NCBI GenBank assembly: GCA_002747735.1
Contig: PDQE01000045.1
Location: 1-24,786 of the forward strand
DNA: 24,786 nucleotides
Direction: 5' to 3'
From: Flavobacteriales bacterium
GTDB taxonomy: Bacteria > Bacteroidota > Bacteroidia > Flavobacteriales > Flavobacteriaceae
In this document: in pieces, positions 1 through 8,941 of the stretch
Position numbering within the stretch: position 1 is the first letter of the stretch
Layout of the letters: every line of letters begins with the position of its first letter
Notes under the pieces: generated by a model
What the model was told of the DNA's origin: nothing
The model's input: only the letters and a program-made list of their open reading frames with translations
Database searches by the model: none
Program-made: the position numbers and the translations under genes

Positions 1-20
1 AAAACGTAACAATACAGATT

Positions 21-67
21 AAAAAAAGCCTCATTTCAATGCCGATCTTCTTCGGGAGAAATGAGGC
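21..67 (-). terminator. Rho-independent terminator after the DUF5689 lipoprotein gene
   Basis: A perfect 10-bp stem (GCCTCATTTC at 28-37 pairs with GAAATGAGGC at 58-67) contains a short inner stem (CCGA/TCGG). Read on the minus strand it is followed by a run of seven T. It lies about 144 nt beyond the stop of the lipoprotein gene, the only gene that could use it in this window. The 68-210 stretch in between shows no convincing gene. Confidence 0.8.
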
Positions 68-210
68 CATAGTCTTGAGTTGACTTATTCAACTATACTT
101 CAGAGATGCAAAATTCTATAAAAGGTTGCTTAATAACCATAGGATTTTTCCTGATTTGTAATGGAGATTTTTCCTTTTTTTACTCTCTTATCTGGTATGT
201 AATCATTATT

Positions 211-2241
211 TTATCGGATACCCGGAGTAAAATCCGCAGGAGCATTTTGTGGCTTTTTGGTAGTACCATCGCCACCGGTATCATTCCATATTTCCCATTC
301 GGAAAAAGTATAAATGGGATTGCCTTTCACCACTAATGCTTTTCTATATGCCCTACCGTCTTCAAACTCGTGGTTGGTACCACTACCGTCTTTTCCTATT
401 ACGCCAAATATGTCTATTATTTTGTCATTTGGGTCTTTTAAAACCATATTGTCATCACCATTAGATCCGGCAGGCCCCGTACTGGTGCCATCCATATCCG
501 GAGCAAAACCATATACTTTTTCAAATTCAACTGCATCTACAGCAATTACAAAAGCTTGTTTTGGAGCAATAGTTACGCCGGTTAAATCAATAGAGGTGGA
601 AACTGTCTCACTATCGTTCGTATAACGTTCTATTACCCAGTCGCGTAGGTCTAAAGGCTTATCTTCTGCATTGTAGATTTCTATAAACCGGGCTTTGCTG
701 TTGTTATCAGGGTCAGCGAGTTCTGAAAAAAATATTTTTTCTGATAAATCACCCATGGGTACACAGCGTTCATTCACCATTTCGGATACATCGGATAAGT
801 TCCTAATGAGCAACACCGGATCTTTATTCACTGAGGCTATTCCGGTAATCGTTCCGTTTTTATCAGGATAATTTTCCTTGGCAAAACTTGCTGTTTTTTC
901 CGTACGCAGCAGAAAATTTTGTTTACAATTGGTTAATATTTTTTCTCCTTTAAAAGTACCGGTCTCTTCTTCAAACTGAACATTTTCTAATTGTACCAAT
1001 TGGGCTTGAAAAGCATTGGAATTCAAGTCATTTATACTGATTATTTTAGGAGTAGGTAGCGGAGAATTTTCTTCTAAAAAAGCCACTTTTTTGTACTGTA
1101 CTAAATTGGCGTATAACAATCCTTTTAAATTTAACAACACCGCATCTTTTAAATTTACTTTTACTTTATACCCTTGTTTTAATGACGTTTTTGATGATAA
1201 ACGCAAAGCTATTCCGGCTGTTTCGTCTTGAATAAAAGCCACACGTTCCGAGGCATTGCCGTAATCTATACCTGATAGTGTAATAACACCCTCAATATAC
1301 ACATCGTCAAAAATTTTAACATCATTGCCGTTAAAATAATCTCTTACCGTGGCAATGGTAGTTTTAGTACCGGTAATGTTTTCTGCAAATCCAATGCGTT
1401 TTCTTTCGTTATTGAGTTGTAAGTCGGATAAATTCCTTATCATTAGCTGATAGGTGTTGTTAAATTTACCTAAAACGCCACGAATAGTGCCATTACCATC
1501 AGGTACCAAATTATTAGCAAAATTTGCCGAAAAAAGTGTCCTAAAAGCGATACTTTCTTCGGAGATATCACTGATAAGGTAATTGGTACCGCCACCCACA
1601 TCGGTATTGGCATCATAGAGGGTCTTACCCAATGCAGCCTCCTCAAACTGAACGTCTTTTAATTCAATAAGTGTATTTAGATAGGCATCTGTAATTTCGT
1701 TTATACGCAGTGGTGTTACCAATTTATCTTCATCAATAATCTTGCAGGTATTAATAATAATGTTTTTGTAATTGGTAGGTGGAATTTTGTCTAAATAGGA
1801 TTGGCCGGTAACTGCGTCAATGGCTTTATTGCCAATTTTTAAAGCATCAAAATGGATTTGCGTAAAGGTATTTTCTAACCGTACATAGACTTTTCTTCCG
1901 GGATTAAAACTGGTGTATAAATCGTTTACGGCAATGGGAATACTAAAGCCTCTGGTACCTGTAGCATTTTGTAAATGCAAAATCTGACGAAAATTCCCAG
2001 ATTGGTCATTAGAGGTTACATAAGCTTCTATTATATCCGGTTGCTTGTATTGTGTTACTTCTATGGTAGTTTGGTTAAAAATTTCATCCAAAGTTTTTGT
2101 GACAGAGAGTTCAGTTTCTTCACAATTGGCAATTGGCGGAATATCATAGTCATCATCGTTTACACAACCCAAACAAACCGTGAGGCAAAAAATAAAAATG
2201 ATAATATTTGACAGTTTTATGCTATTAAAATGAGTTGACAT
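211..2241 (-). CDS. Surface lipoprotein with two DUF5689 repeats and a C-terminal lamin-tail domain
   Basis: This is a 676-residue secreted lipoprotein. The N-terminal hydrophobic segment ends in a lipobox-like LGC with the lipidated cysteine at residue 26, so it should be membrane-anchored and probably surface-exposed. Two repeats, about residues 47-282 and 292-492, share the signatures QLENVQFEE/ELKDVQFEE and IRNLSDLQLNNER/IRNLSDVSEMVNER. I assign these to DUF5689, a Bacteroidota extracellular family of unknown function. Residues about 504-640 (FFSELADPDNNSKARFIEIYN, DLRDWVIERYTND) match a lamin-tail domain, an Ig-like fold common on secreted nucleases and surface proteins. No catalytic domain is visible. 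Its first 17 bp overlap the end of the TonB-dependent receptor gene upstream, so the two are translationally linked and probably work together, as SusD-like or other accessory lipoproteins do with their receptors. The substrate is unknown. Family names are from memory of motifs. Confidence 0.85.
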   Translation of the reverse strand: MSTHFNSIKLSNIIIFIFCLTVCLGCVNDDDYDIPPIANCEETELSVTKTLDEIFNQTTIEVTQYKQPDIIEAYVTSNDQSGNFRQILHLQNATGTRGFSIPIAVNDLYTSFNPGRKVYVRLENTFTQIHFDALKIGNKAIDAVTGQSYLDKIPPTNYKNIIINTCKIIDEDKLVTPLRINEITDAYLNTLIELKDVQFEEAALGKTLYDANTDVGGGTNYLISDISEESIAFRTLFSANFANNLVPDGNGTIRGVLGKFNNTYQLMIRNLSDLQLNNERKRIGFAENITGTKTTIATVRDYFNGNDVKIFDDVYIEGVITLSGIDYGNASERVAFIQDETAGIALRLSSKTSLKQGYKVKVNLKDAVLLNLKGLLYANLVQYKKVAFLEENSPLPTPKIISINDLNSNAFQAQLVQLENVQFEEETGTFKGEKILTNCKQNFLLRTEKTASFAKENYPDKNGTITGIASVNKDPVLLIRNLSDVSEMVNERCVPMGDLSEKIFFSELADPDNNSKARFIEIYNAEDKPLDLRDWVIERYTNDSETVSTSIDLTGVTIAPKQAFVIAVDAVEFEKVYGFAPDMDGTSTGPAGSNGDDNMVLKDPNDKIIDIFGVIGKDGSGTNHEFEDGRAYRKALVVKGNPIYTFSEWEIWNDTGGDGTTKKPQNAPADFTPGIR

Positions 2242-4963
2242 AATTTTTTGCTTTAGAAGATTTGTTTAAACTTAGTGCCAAATTAATAAAATACGTCCGC
2301 CCAAAACCATACCAATATTTTGGCCCGAAATTCCTTTCCGAAGCCCCGTTCTGGGTATCAGCAACTAAGGCTCCGTAATTGGCGATTCTGGCTTGTTCAT
2401 ATCCTCCAGAAATATATTTTGTGTCAAATAAATTATGAATACTGGCGACTAATTTAATACGCAGACCTTTGTACTGCCACCATTTACCTGCCGAGATATT
2501 ACATAAGATATAAGGGTTAAACCGCTCTTGTTTAAGTAGTTGTTTTACCAAATTAAAATCTATATCTTCATAAGGCTGACCGTAATTCTGTGGGTTATTA
2601 TAAAAATCTGATGTTCTGGTAGTATTTGAAACTGCCAAATAACCTTGTGAAAAATAATTGGCGGTGCCTTGTAACCACCAATTTTTTGGGTTGCTGTAAA
2701 ATCCGCCCAATGAAAATACTTGTTGTGGCCCGTTGGCTAATTTGTAATTTTTTATATAGGCTTTGCCCAAGTCTTTAAAACCGGTAGGATGAATCATATC
2801 TTCATTGAGATCGGCGGTATTAAAATTTATGCCAACTTCAGGATTATTATTATAAACATGTTCTCCTAATGCCGCAACTAATGAGGTGCTAAAGTTGTCT
2901 AACACCTGATATTCCAATCCCAATTCCAACCCGAAATAACGCTTGTTTATTTTGGAAGTTACTTCCTGAAAATAGTCAATTCCGGAACCTATTTCCGCAA
3001 AAAAAGCATTTACGGAAGTAGCGTTTTTTATTTGGGTAGCATAAGCTGTCAACCGACCTTGTAATAAGGGATGGTTAAAACGATAATTCAATTCTAAAGA
3101 GGTGGAATTCTCAGATTTTATATCAGGAACTATATTATTATTCTCTCTTGCGTTGATAAATGTATTTTTTGCCAATGGCGGCCGGGTGGAAAACAAACCG
3201 TTTATACTTACCTGATGAATAGAATCTATATCATATTTCAACCCCATTTTTATGCCTGCATTATTAAAAGCCGGTTTGCTACTCTTTCCCAGTGAGTTTT
3301 CCGGATAGGCTTCGTTTAAAAATTTACCTTGACGTAGATAGGTAGTTCGTTTAAAATTCCCTGAAATGAACCCTGAATATCGTCTTGTTTTGTATGCCAA
3401 TTGGACAAAAGCACCATAATGGCTGCCTGTTAAGGAATAATTGTACTTAATTTTGTCTTTTAAACCTTTTTGCAATACCCCTAAAGCATCATTTTTAGTA
3501 GGTTTATTATCTATTGTGGTAAATGGGTTTACATCTGTAAAAAATTCGGCTCCGAGTAAATCTTTTGGCCTGGCAAAATTATCACTATACTGCCGGTTAT
3601 AATTTATTTTTGCAGAAAAATTGATTTTATCATTTAATGTTCGTTTTACAATCATGTTTGCCGCTAATTTTTGGTAGTTACTATGCTGATTGTACAGCAT
3701 ATATCTGGCATTTCCGGCATCGGGGAGATTATCAGTATTTAAGTTAATTTCATATAATTGCAGCCAATTTATTTGTGGATTATCTGCAATATCCGGTAAA
3801 TATTTCCAATAGTTTGGAAAGGGATTAGGCACATTTATAAAATCCAATTTACTTGCGGCATTATTGTTTTGAAGATAGGCCACATTTGCAGTTAGAGAAG
3901 TGTTTTTTTCCTGATAGGCGTAATTTAATATTACCGTATGCGATTGGTTATTCTGCATGCTGCTGTTACGTTTTTCGCCTTCCTGCCATCCCCATAACGG
4001 ATTGTATTTTCTGCCAAACTGTTCATACACCCTTTGGGTAATAGCGGTTACTTTTCCACGCCTACTTGGTGTAAAAAACCCACTGAGTACAATACTGTGT
4101 TTTGGATTAAACTTGTATGATACGGCTCCATATAAACTATACGCATCATAGAGCGTACCGGCTATATACCCTTCCTCACCCCATTGGCGTGAAGCCGAAA
4201 AACTATAAGCCAATGTATTTTTTAACAAACCGGAATGGTAAGTAGCCATTATACTGCCCGTATAGTTTTTGTTGGAATATGAACCGGACAACCGGTAACC
4301 ACCTCTAAAATAGGCCGGATTGGTATTAATTTTTGTAGTACCGGATAAACTGCCAAAATTTTCATTATCCGGTGATAGGCCTATAACTGTTTGCCGTTGC
4401 CTTGTAATGTCATACAGCCTGCTCACGCTTTGCCATTGCGGAAACCCATCAAAGTTATTGCTAAGGCTAATGTTATTCAATGAAATTTGCGTATGCCGAG
4501 CCTCATAACCCCGGAGACTAAAAAAACTCTGGCTAAAATCAAAAGAAGCTCGTTTTAAGAACACATCATCTGTTCCAAATAAAAATATATTTTGCTCGGT
4601 TATGGGTTCTTCAAAGTCAATTTTATCGAAAGTCTGATAAAAATATATAGTCCCCAAATCTAAAACAGAGGCCTGTAGATTTATTTCAAAAATCTGGGTA
4701 TCATAATTTTTATGGCTAACGGCCAGTAAATGTTTGCCAAATGGCACATTTTCTAGATTAAAAACACCCAATTTATTTGTTTGGACTGACAGGGATAGAT
4801 TTTTTATGGAAACTTCTACTTTTTTTAGTGGTTTAAGCGTTTCTATATGTAGTATTCTGCCCGTTATTTTTCCATATTTCTGTGCTTGTACTACCGAAAA
4901 TGAAAGGAAAATAAAAAGACAATTAAAAAAATAAGTGTTGGGTATCGTAAGTTGTTTTAGCAC
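2225..4963 (-). CDS. TonB-dependent receptor with carboxypeptidase-like regulatory N-terminal domain
   Basis: This 912-residue outer-membrane protein has a signal peptide ending near VVQAQ (about residue 28). A carboxypeptidase-regulatory-like beta-sandwich follows (about 30-110, GKITGRILHIETLKPLKKVE), then a plug (about 115-220, with FSLRGYEARHTQISLNNI) and a long beta-barrel ending in aromatic-rich strands (YFINLALSLN near the C-terminus). Such proteins import substrates across the outer membrane using TonB-ExbBD energy. The only start that keeps the signal peptide is GTG at 4963. There is no in-frame ATG before the mature protein. It overlaps the following DUF5689 lipoprotein by 17 bp, so the two probably form one operon. 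A TATTTTTG element lies upstream near 5000-5020, but no matching TTG is spaced correctly, so I do not call a promoter. The substrate cannot be deduced. This is not the classical SusC type, because the partner is not SusD-like. Confidence 0.88.
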   Translation of the reverse strand: MLKQLTIPNTYFFNCLFIFLSFSVVQAQKYGKITGRILHIETLKPLKKVEVSIKNLSLSVQTNKLGVFNLENVPFGKHLLAVSHKNYDTQIFEINLQASVLDLGTIYFYQTFDKIDFEEPITEQNIFLFGTDDVFLKRASFDFSQSFFSLRGYEARHTQISLNNISLSNNFDGFPQWQSVSRLYDITRQRQTVIGLSPDNENFGSLSGTTKINTNPAYFRGGYRLSGSYSNKNYTGSIMATYHSGLLKNTLAYSFSASRQWGEEGYIAGTLYDAYSLYGAVSYKFNPKHSIVLSGFFTPSRRGKVTAITQRVYEQFGRKYNPLWGWQEGEKRNSSMQNNQSHTVILNYAYQEKNTSLTANVAYLQNNNAASKLDFINVPNPFPNYWKYLPDIADNPQINWLQLYEINLNTDNLPDAGNARYMLYNQHSNYQKLAANMIVKRTLNDKINFSAKINYNRQYSDNFARPKDLLGAEFFTDVNPFTTIDNKPTKNDALGVLQKGLKDKIKYNYSLTGSHYGAFVQLAYKTRRYSGFISGNFKRTTYLRQGKFLNEAYPENSLGKSSKPAFNNAGIKMGLKYDIDSIHQVSINGLFSTRPPLAKNTFINARENNNIVPDIKSENSTSLELNYRFNHPLLQGRLTAYATQIKNATSVNAFFAEIGSGIDYFQEVTSKINKRYFGLELGLEYQVLDNFSTSLVAALGEHVYNNNPEVGINFNTADLNEDMIHPTGFKDLGKAYIKNYKLANGPQQVFSLGGFYSNPKNWWLQGTANYFSQGYLAVSNTTRTSDFYNNPQNYGQPYEDIDFNLVKQLLKQERFNPYILCNISAGKWWQYKGLRIKLVASIHNLFDTKYISGGYEQARIANYGALVADTQNGASERNFGPKYWYGFGRTYFINLALSLNKSSKAKNYVNSF

Positions 4964-5236
4964 AATAAATTAACGAAAATAAAAGCGAAAAATTTTATTC
5001 AAACAAAAATATTTTTTCAAAAATGCTTGCCTTTTCCAGCTTTTTGTTTTTAAGCAATCTTTTTCCGCCTTTAATCGCATCTTTTTTCCAAAGTTGCAGC
5101 TCAGTAGTGGTTTAAATAAATTACATTCTACATTTTTAAAACTTTACCTTTATTATCCCAAATTATTTATGCAAAATTAAATGATGTATTATTCTCTAAA
5201 AAGCGTTTCTGTTTTTCTCATACTTTATACTTCTAC

Positions 5237-5995
5237 CTAATCAAGCCAATCTTTAAAATCCCTAACGCGTTCTCTGCTTACAATTATTTTTTCTTCTGGT
5301 TCAAAATTACTCAGTTTTAAAGCCAGACGTGAATTGGAATAAGAGATAATATCTTCTATGGCTTTTATATTTACAATAAGTTTTCGGTTAATTCTAAAAA
5401 ACGATTGGGGTTGTAACTCCTGTTCCAATTGCTCTAATGTCTGGTCAATAAGATAATCCCTGTCTTTAAAAGTGTGAATATAAGTGCCTTTATTTTTGCT
5501 GTAAAAGCAAACTACCTCGTCTATATTTATTAATTTTATATGTTGGCCTATTTTTACGGAAAAGCGTTTTTTGTAGGTACGCCCTATCGGATTTACCAAT
5601 AATTTTTTTATATCTTCAAAATCTACTTTTAATGGAGTTTTGTCCGGTATTCTCTCTTGATATTGTTGGATAGATTTTTTTAGCTCTGTTTCATCTATGG
5701 GCTTTAGTAAATAATCAATGCTGTTTAGTTTAAAAGCCTGAAGGGCATATTCGTCATAGGCGGTAGTAAAAATTACGGCACTTTTTATGACTACGGCATC
5801 AAAAATTTCAAAACACAAGCCATCTGAGAGCTGAATATCCAAAAAAATAAGGTCAGGGTGGGTATGATTACTAAACCAATCTATAGCTTCTTCTACAGAG
5901 TGCAACATGATTTGGGCTTGCAGGCCAAATTTTTCCAACATTCGGCTTAACCTTCTAGCAGCGGGTTTTTCATCTTCTATGATAATAATGTTCAT
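5237..5995 (-). CDS. LytTR-family response regulator
   Basis: This is a 252-residue two-component response regulator. The receiver domain (about 1-120) has the acidic pocket E7/D8, the phospho-acceptor D53 in FLDIQLSDG, T77/T78 and K98 in LLKPID. A LytTR DNA-binding domain occupies about 140-250 (FSVKIGQHIKLINIDEVVCF, FFRINRKLIVNIKAIEDI). It is the expected partner of the LytS-type kinase encoded at 6999-8327. The two are separated by two 2TM genes and a 263-nt gap, so the regulator may have its own promoter. No convincing promoter motif was found in that gap. The target genes are unknown. The nearest downstream gene is the TonB-dependent receptor at 4963, 273 bp away. Confidence 0.92.
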   Translation of the reverse strand: MNIIIIEDEKPAARRLSRMLEKFGLQAQIMLHSVEEAIDWFSNHTHPDLIFLDIQLSDGLCFEIFDAVVIKSAVIFTTAYDEYALQAFKLNSIDYLLKPIDETELKKSIQQYQERIPDKTPLKVDFEDIKKLLVNPIGRTYKKRFSVKIGQHIKLINIDEVVCFYSKNKGTYIHTFKDRDYLIDQTLEQLEQELQPQSFFRINRKLIVNIKAIEDIISYSNSRLALKLSNFEPEEKIIVSRERVRDFKDWLD

Positions 5996-6258
5996 TGTGG
6001 TTGATTATATTTATTAAGATAAAATATGTTACGTTCTTAACTGTTAGGGGTATTATTTTACCCGATTTTCATTTTTCCAATACTTCCTTACCATTTGAGG
6101 AGGGTTTATAAATAATATCAACTTGTATCAATACATCAACAGGGTTACATTTTCACCGTTAAAAAGGATAATATTTTGGCTAACAGGCAAAACCAAAATA
6201 AATTGTTAGGCATAAAAAACACAGAGAAGATTATTCACGGCTAGCCTGTTTTTATCAA

Positions 6259-6618
6259 TTATTTAAATTTCTTAAAACCATCTTTATCCTCATTTATGTA
6301 CTTTTCTATTTGCCTTTTTTCCCAATTTTTGGAAAAAAACGGATTGAAGTCAAAGGCTTTGGCAGCGTGAAATACAATACCTATTCCCCAAAATATCCAT
6401 ACTGAGAATGTTTCAAATTGCCAGAAGGCTTCTATCCAACTTTGGCCGTTATCATAATGATACACAATTACTTTATTAATACTAATAAACAAGTTTATCA
6501 GTATGTAAATGCCAAAATGCACATAAAACCCCTTAAGGGCCTTTACCTTTTTTTCTGCCCGTTTATATTTAAGTTTTTCACTGTTTTTAATTTCCATAAC
6601 ACTATTTATTATTTCCAT
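6259..6618 (-). CDS. 2TM-domain membrane protein (second free copy)
   Basis: This is a 119-residue protein of the 2TM family: a basic helix (YKRAEKKVKALKGFY), two hydrophobic helices (about 35-55 and 75-95), and the conserved tail FNPFFSKNWEKRQIEKYIN. The family is widespread in Bacteroidota, and its biochemical role is not established to my knowledge. The first ATG (6618) overlaps the preceding 2TM gene by 10 bp, which suggests translational coupling. An alternative ATG at 6597 would give a length more typical of the family. The protein is a paralogue of its neighbour and of the C-terminal domain of the kinase upstream, so it probably acts in the same signalling complex. That is an inference from context. 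Confidence 0.85.
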   Translation of the reverse strand: MEIINSVMEIKNSEKLKYKRAEKKVKALKGFYVHFGIYILINLFISINKVIVYHYDNGQSWIEAFWQFETFSVWIFWGIGIVFHAAKAFDFNPFFSKNWEKRQIEKYINEDKDGFKKFK

Positions 6619-6920
6619 TTTGTGTTTTTTTTAGGATTTATATCATTATCCATAAGTTCTTTGAGTTTTCGTTTCTCCCAGTCTTTGTCAAAAAACGGGT
6701 TATACTCAAAAACTTTTATGGCCTTAAATACAATGGATATTCCCAATCCTAATGCTACCCATAAAAACCAAGGATGGTGCCATCGATTAGTATAAAAGTT
6801 TAATGCAGCTAAAAAGGCAAGAATTATAATATAAGACAACAGGCTACTATAAAACTTCTTGATTTTCTCAACTTTTTCTTTCGCTTTTAAATATTTGTAT
6901 TCTTTTTCTGATTGTTCCAT
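6609..6920 (-). CDS. 2TM-domain membrane protein (first free copy)
   Basis: This is a 103-residue 2TM-family protein with the order basic helix (YLKAKEKVEKIKKFYSSLLS), two membrane helices (about 28-45 and 52-70), then FEYNPFFDKDWEKRKLKELMD. The length is close to a bare domain. The gene lies 78 nt downstream of the kinase stop and its 3' end overlaps the next 2TM gene. Its motif tail is nearly the same as that fused to the kinase (FNPIMGKDWEERKIREFMD), so the three units look like products of tandem duplication. A role as a partner or modulator of the kinase in the inner membrane is inferred, not shown. Confidence 0.85.
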   Translation of the reverse strand: MEQSEKEYKYLKAKEKVEKIKKFYSSLLSYIIILAFLAALNFYTNRWHHPWFLWVALGLGISIVFKAIKVFEYNPFFDKDWEKRKLKELMDNDINPKKNTKWK

Positions 6921-6998
6921 TTCTGTTTATTTGAATTATGCTTATTAATGAATAGACATGTCTTTTGGTTTACTAATTTAGTCTAGGCATCATACCTC

Positions 6999-8327
6999 TC
7001 ATTCCTTGTCCATAAACTCTCTAATTTTACGTTCTTCCCAGTCTTTTCCCATTATTGGGTTAAACCCAAAGGCTTCTAAGCCATGCATTATTATACCAAA
7101 TCCCCAGCCAAAAAGCGGAAAAACAATCCACGGAAAATCTGAGGTTTGGTAGTTTATAAATGCTAAAAACGGAATAACTAAAATATAGCTGAATAAATTG
7201 TAATAAAATCCTTTTATGTTCTCTAATTTTTCTTTGGCTCTCTTATATCTTTTTTCGTCTAAATAATCTTGTTGTGTATTCACGATATTAATTTTTTGTG
7301 TTAATAATGGCAGTATTACCCTAAATTCATTTTTTGATTCTTCTATGTGTACTTTTCGGTCTGTTAACAATTCGTAACGTTGTACTATGTTTGCCAGCCC
7401 TACACCCGAACTTTTTTTAATCACCTGTTTGGGCTGTAAATTGTTTTCTACTACCAGAGTATTATCTATCTCTATAATGGAAATCTGCAAGGGACTCTTG
7501 GGGCTTGCCACATTGTGCTTTACCGCATTTTCTAACAATAGCTGTAAAGACAACGGAACCACTTTGGCCTCATTGTTTTTTATTATGTTTGGCATGTTGC
7601 AAACAATACTGTCTTCAAACCGCATTTGCAGCAGTTTAATGTACGTTTTAGCAAATTCTAATTCCTCTTCTACGCTTACCAATTCTTTGTTTTTTTGCTC
7701 CAATACATACCTATATACTTTGGACAAAGAAGCGGTGAAGTTTTGTGCAGAATCCGGGTTTTCGTCTATTAAACTAGTTAAAACATTCAGGCTGTTAAAT
7801 AAAAAATGAGGGTCTAATTGATTTTTTAGAGCATCAAACTGTGCTGATGCCGCACCGGCTATTATTTTTTGTCTGGTTACCTTTTTCTTTTGACTTTCCT
7901 TATAAAAATAGACGGCATGAAAAACAGCCGAAATGGTCAAAGTTATGATAAAAGCCAGCAAATAGTATATTCCGTTTTTACTTTCTTCCGCAAAAAATTC
8001 GGCTGTGGGTTCTCCTTCTATTACCACTTCTACAAACATTTTTAATAAAAATAGTGTAAGCATGGTAATAACAATACTGCCGACTATTCCCACAGCAATT
8101 CTGTATTTAGAAAACCTTCCCCATTCCACACAATCTAAATAGTTAAAAAAGTAATAATTTACAGCAGTAAGTACAATACTAAAAAGTTGTTGATACCCAA
8201 AAATAGTAAGCATTTGAGCGTTAAAACCCACCGGAATACCCATACTATATCTATAAAGCACATTTATTATAAAAAGTACAGTTCCTATTAATAGGCCAAT
8301 ACCCAGTATTTTTTGAATATCTTTCAT
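6999..8327 (-). CDS. LytS-type sensor histidine kinase with C-terminal 2TM domain
   Basis: This is a 442-residue inner-membrane kinase. Four hydrophobic helices lie in residues about 5-25, 38-62, 75-102 and 118-142. The His_kinase domain (PF06580 type) has phospho-acceptor H174 in QLDPHFLFNSLN. The ATP-binding half has the N-box LLENAVKHN (N267) and the G-box SSGVGLANI (about 306-314). After the catalytic domain ends near residue 343, a full 2TM domain follows (about 353-442: YKRAKEKLENIKGFYYNLFS, two membrane helices, NPIMGKDWEERKIREFMDK). The kinase core therefore lies between two membrane anchors. It starts 11 nt after the DUF2141 gene and is followed by two free 2TM genes and the LytTR regulator, forming one minus-strand cluster. 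No periplasmic sensor domain is apparent, so the stimulus may be sensed in the membrane. Confidence 0.93.
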   Translation of the reverse strand: MKDIQKILGIGLLIGTVLFIINVLYRYSMGIPVGFNAQMLTIFGYQQLFSIVLTAVNYYFFNYLDCVEWGRFSKYRIAVGIVGSIVITMLTLFLLKMFVEVVIEGEPTAEFFAEESKNGIYYLLAFIITLTISAVFHAVYFYKESQKKKVTRQKIIAGAASAQFDALKNQLDPHFLFNSLNVLTSLIDENPDSAQNFTASLSKVYRYVLEQKNKELVSVEEELEFAKTYIKLLQMRFEDSIVCNMPNIIKNNEAKVVPLSLQLLLENAVKHNVASPKSPLQISIIEIDNTLVVENNLQPKQVIKKSSGVGLANIVQRYELLTDRKVHIEESKNEFRVILPLLTQKINIVNTQQDYLDEKRYKRAKEKLENIKGFYYNLFSYILVIPFLAFINYQTSDFPWIVFPLFGWGFGIIMHGLEAFGFNPIMGKDWEERKIREFMDKE

Positions 8328-8338
8328 CCTTTTATCTA

Positions 8339-8776
8339 CTAATACTTAATAGTTATTTCCATATTTTCATCAGTTACGGTAAACTTTGCAGCATCAAAAG
8401 TGGGTGGCCCCATATGCGGTGGGTTATTGGACATTCCCCAGTCTTCCAGAGGCATATTTTGCTCATCCATATCAAACTTATCATTGTTATTTCCGTCATG
8501 ATAACTGATAATGGCGTATTCACCGGGTTTTACATTTTCAAATTGCACTTCCGTACTTTTGTCTTTTATTTTGCTTATTTTTCCATTTAATGGCTGCATC
8601 ATAAAATTTGCTTTGTCATAAAGAGCTATTCTTACCACGCCTTTATCGCTGGTAAGATTTGGTATTTTTACGGTTATGGTTATTCCTTCTGCTGTAGCAG
8701 ACTCTGTTGTTTGTGACTGAGCATCAGTAAATTGCGATACTAAAAACAAAAACAGTACAGTTATAATTCTAATCAT
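8339..8776 (-). CDS. Secreted DUF2141 protein
   Basis: This is a 145-residue protein with a signal peptide (MIRIITVLFLFLVSQ, cleavage near TDAQ). The mature beta-rich domain has DUF2141 hallmarks: VRIALYDKANFM, a GEYAIISYHDGNNNDKFD segment with an EF-hand-like acidic loop, and WGMSNNPPHMGPPTF. The family is common in Bacteroidota and Alphaproteobacteria and has no assigned activity that I know of. The acidic DGNNNDKFD loop suggests calcium binding, which is an inference. It is the first gene of the kinase/2TM/LytTR cluster, 11 nt before the kinase, so it may be periplasmic and connected to that signalling system. Confidence 0.9.
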   Translation of the reverse strand: MIRIITVLFLFLVSQFTDAQSQTTESATAEGITITVKIPNLTSDKGVVRIALYDKANFMMQPLNGKISKIKDKSTEVQFENVKPGEYAIISYHDGNNNDKFDMDEQNMPLEDWGMSNNPPHMGPPTFDAAKFTVTDENMEITIKY

Positions 8777-8941
8777 AATGGTTATATCTTTGGTTAAACA
8801 TTTATTTAATGATACAAATGTGAAAAAAGTTTATAGCTTCTAAAAGAATTAATTACCGAACTGTATTTTTTTACCGATGAATTGTTAATTTTGTACTTAT
8901 CCACCAAAAAAATTTGCAACCGTTACTTAAATAGCCCTTTT

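Noticed and set aside
4970..5080. A 36-residue cationic minus-strand ORF just before the TonB receptor gene, with a second lysine-rich open frame in the same DNA
   Set aside because: Two overlapping frames look equally peptide-like because the DNA is A-rich on that strand; there is no signal, terminator or spacing that favours either, so chance is the better explanation.
6019..6258. Possible decayed 2TM gene or small hydrophobic peptide in the gap before the LytTR regulator
   Set aside because: Only very short frames (about 12 and 22 residues) exist, without the NPxxxKDW motif. The ACAGGC/GCCTGT pairing there is short and has no T-run on the transcribed strand.
8882..8941. Longer start (TTG) for the lipoprotein at 8942
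   Set aside because: It would place 20 residues before a standard lipoprotein signal peptide and uses a rare start.
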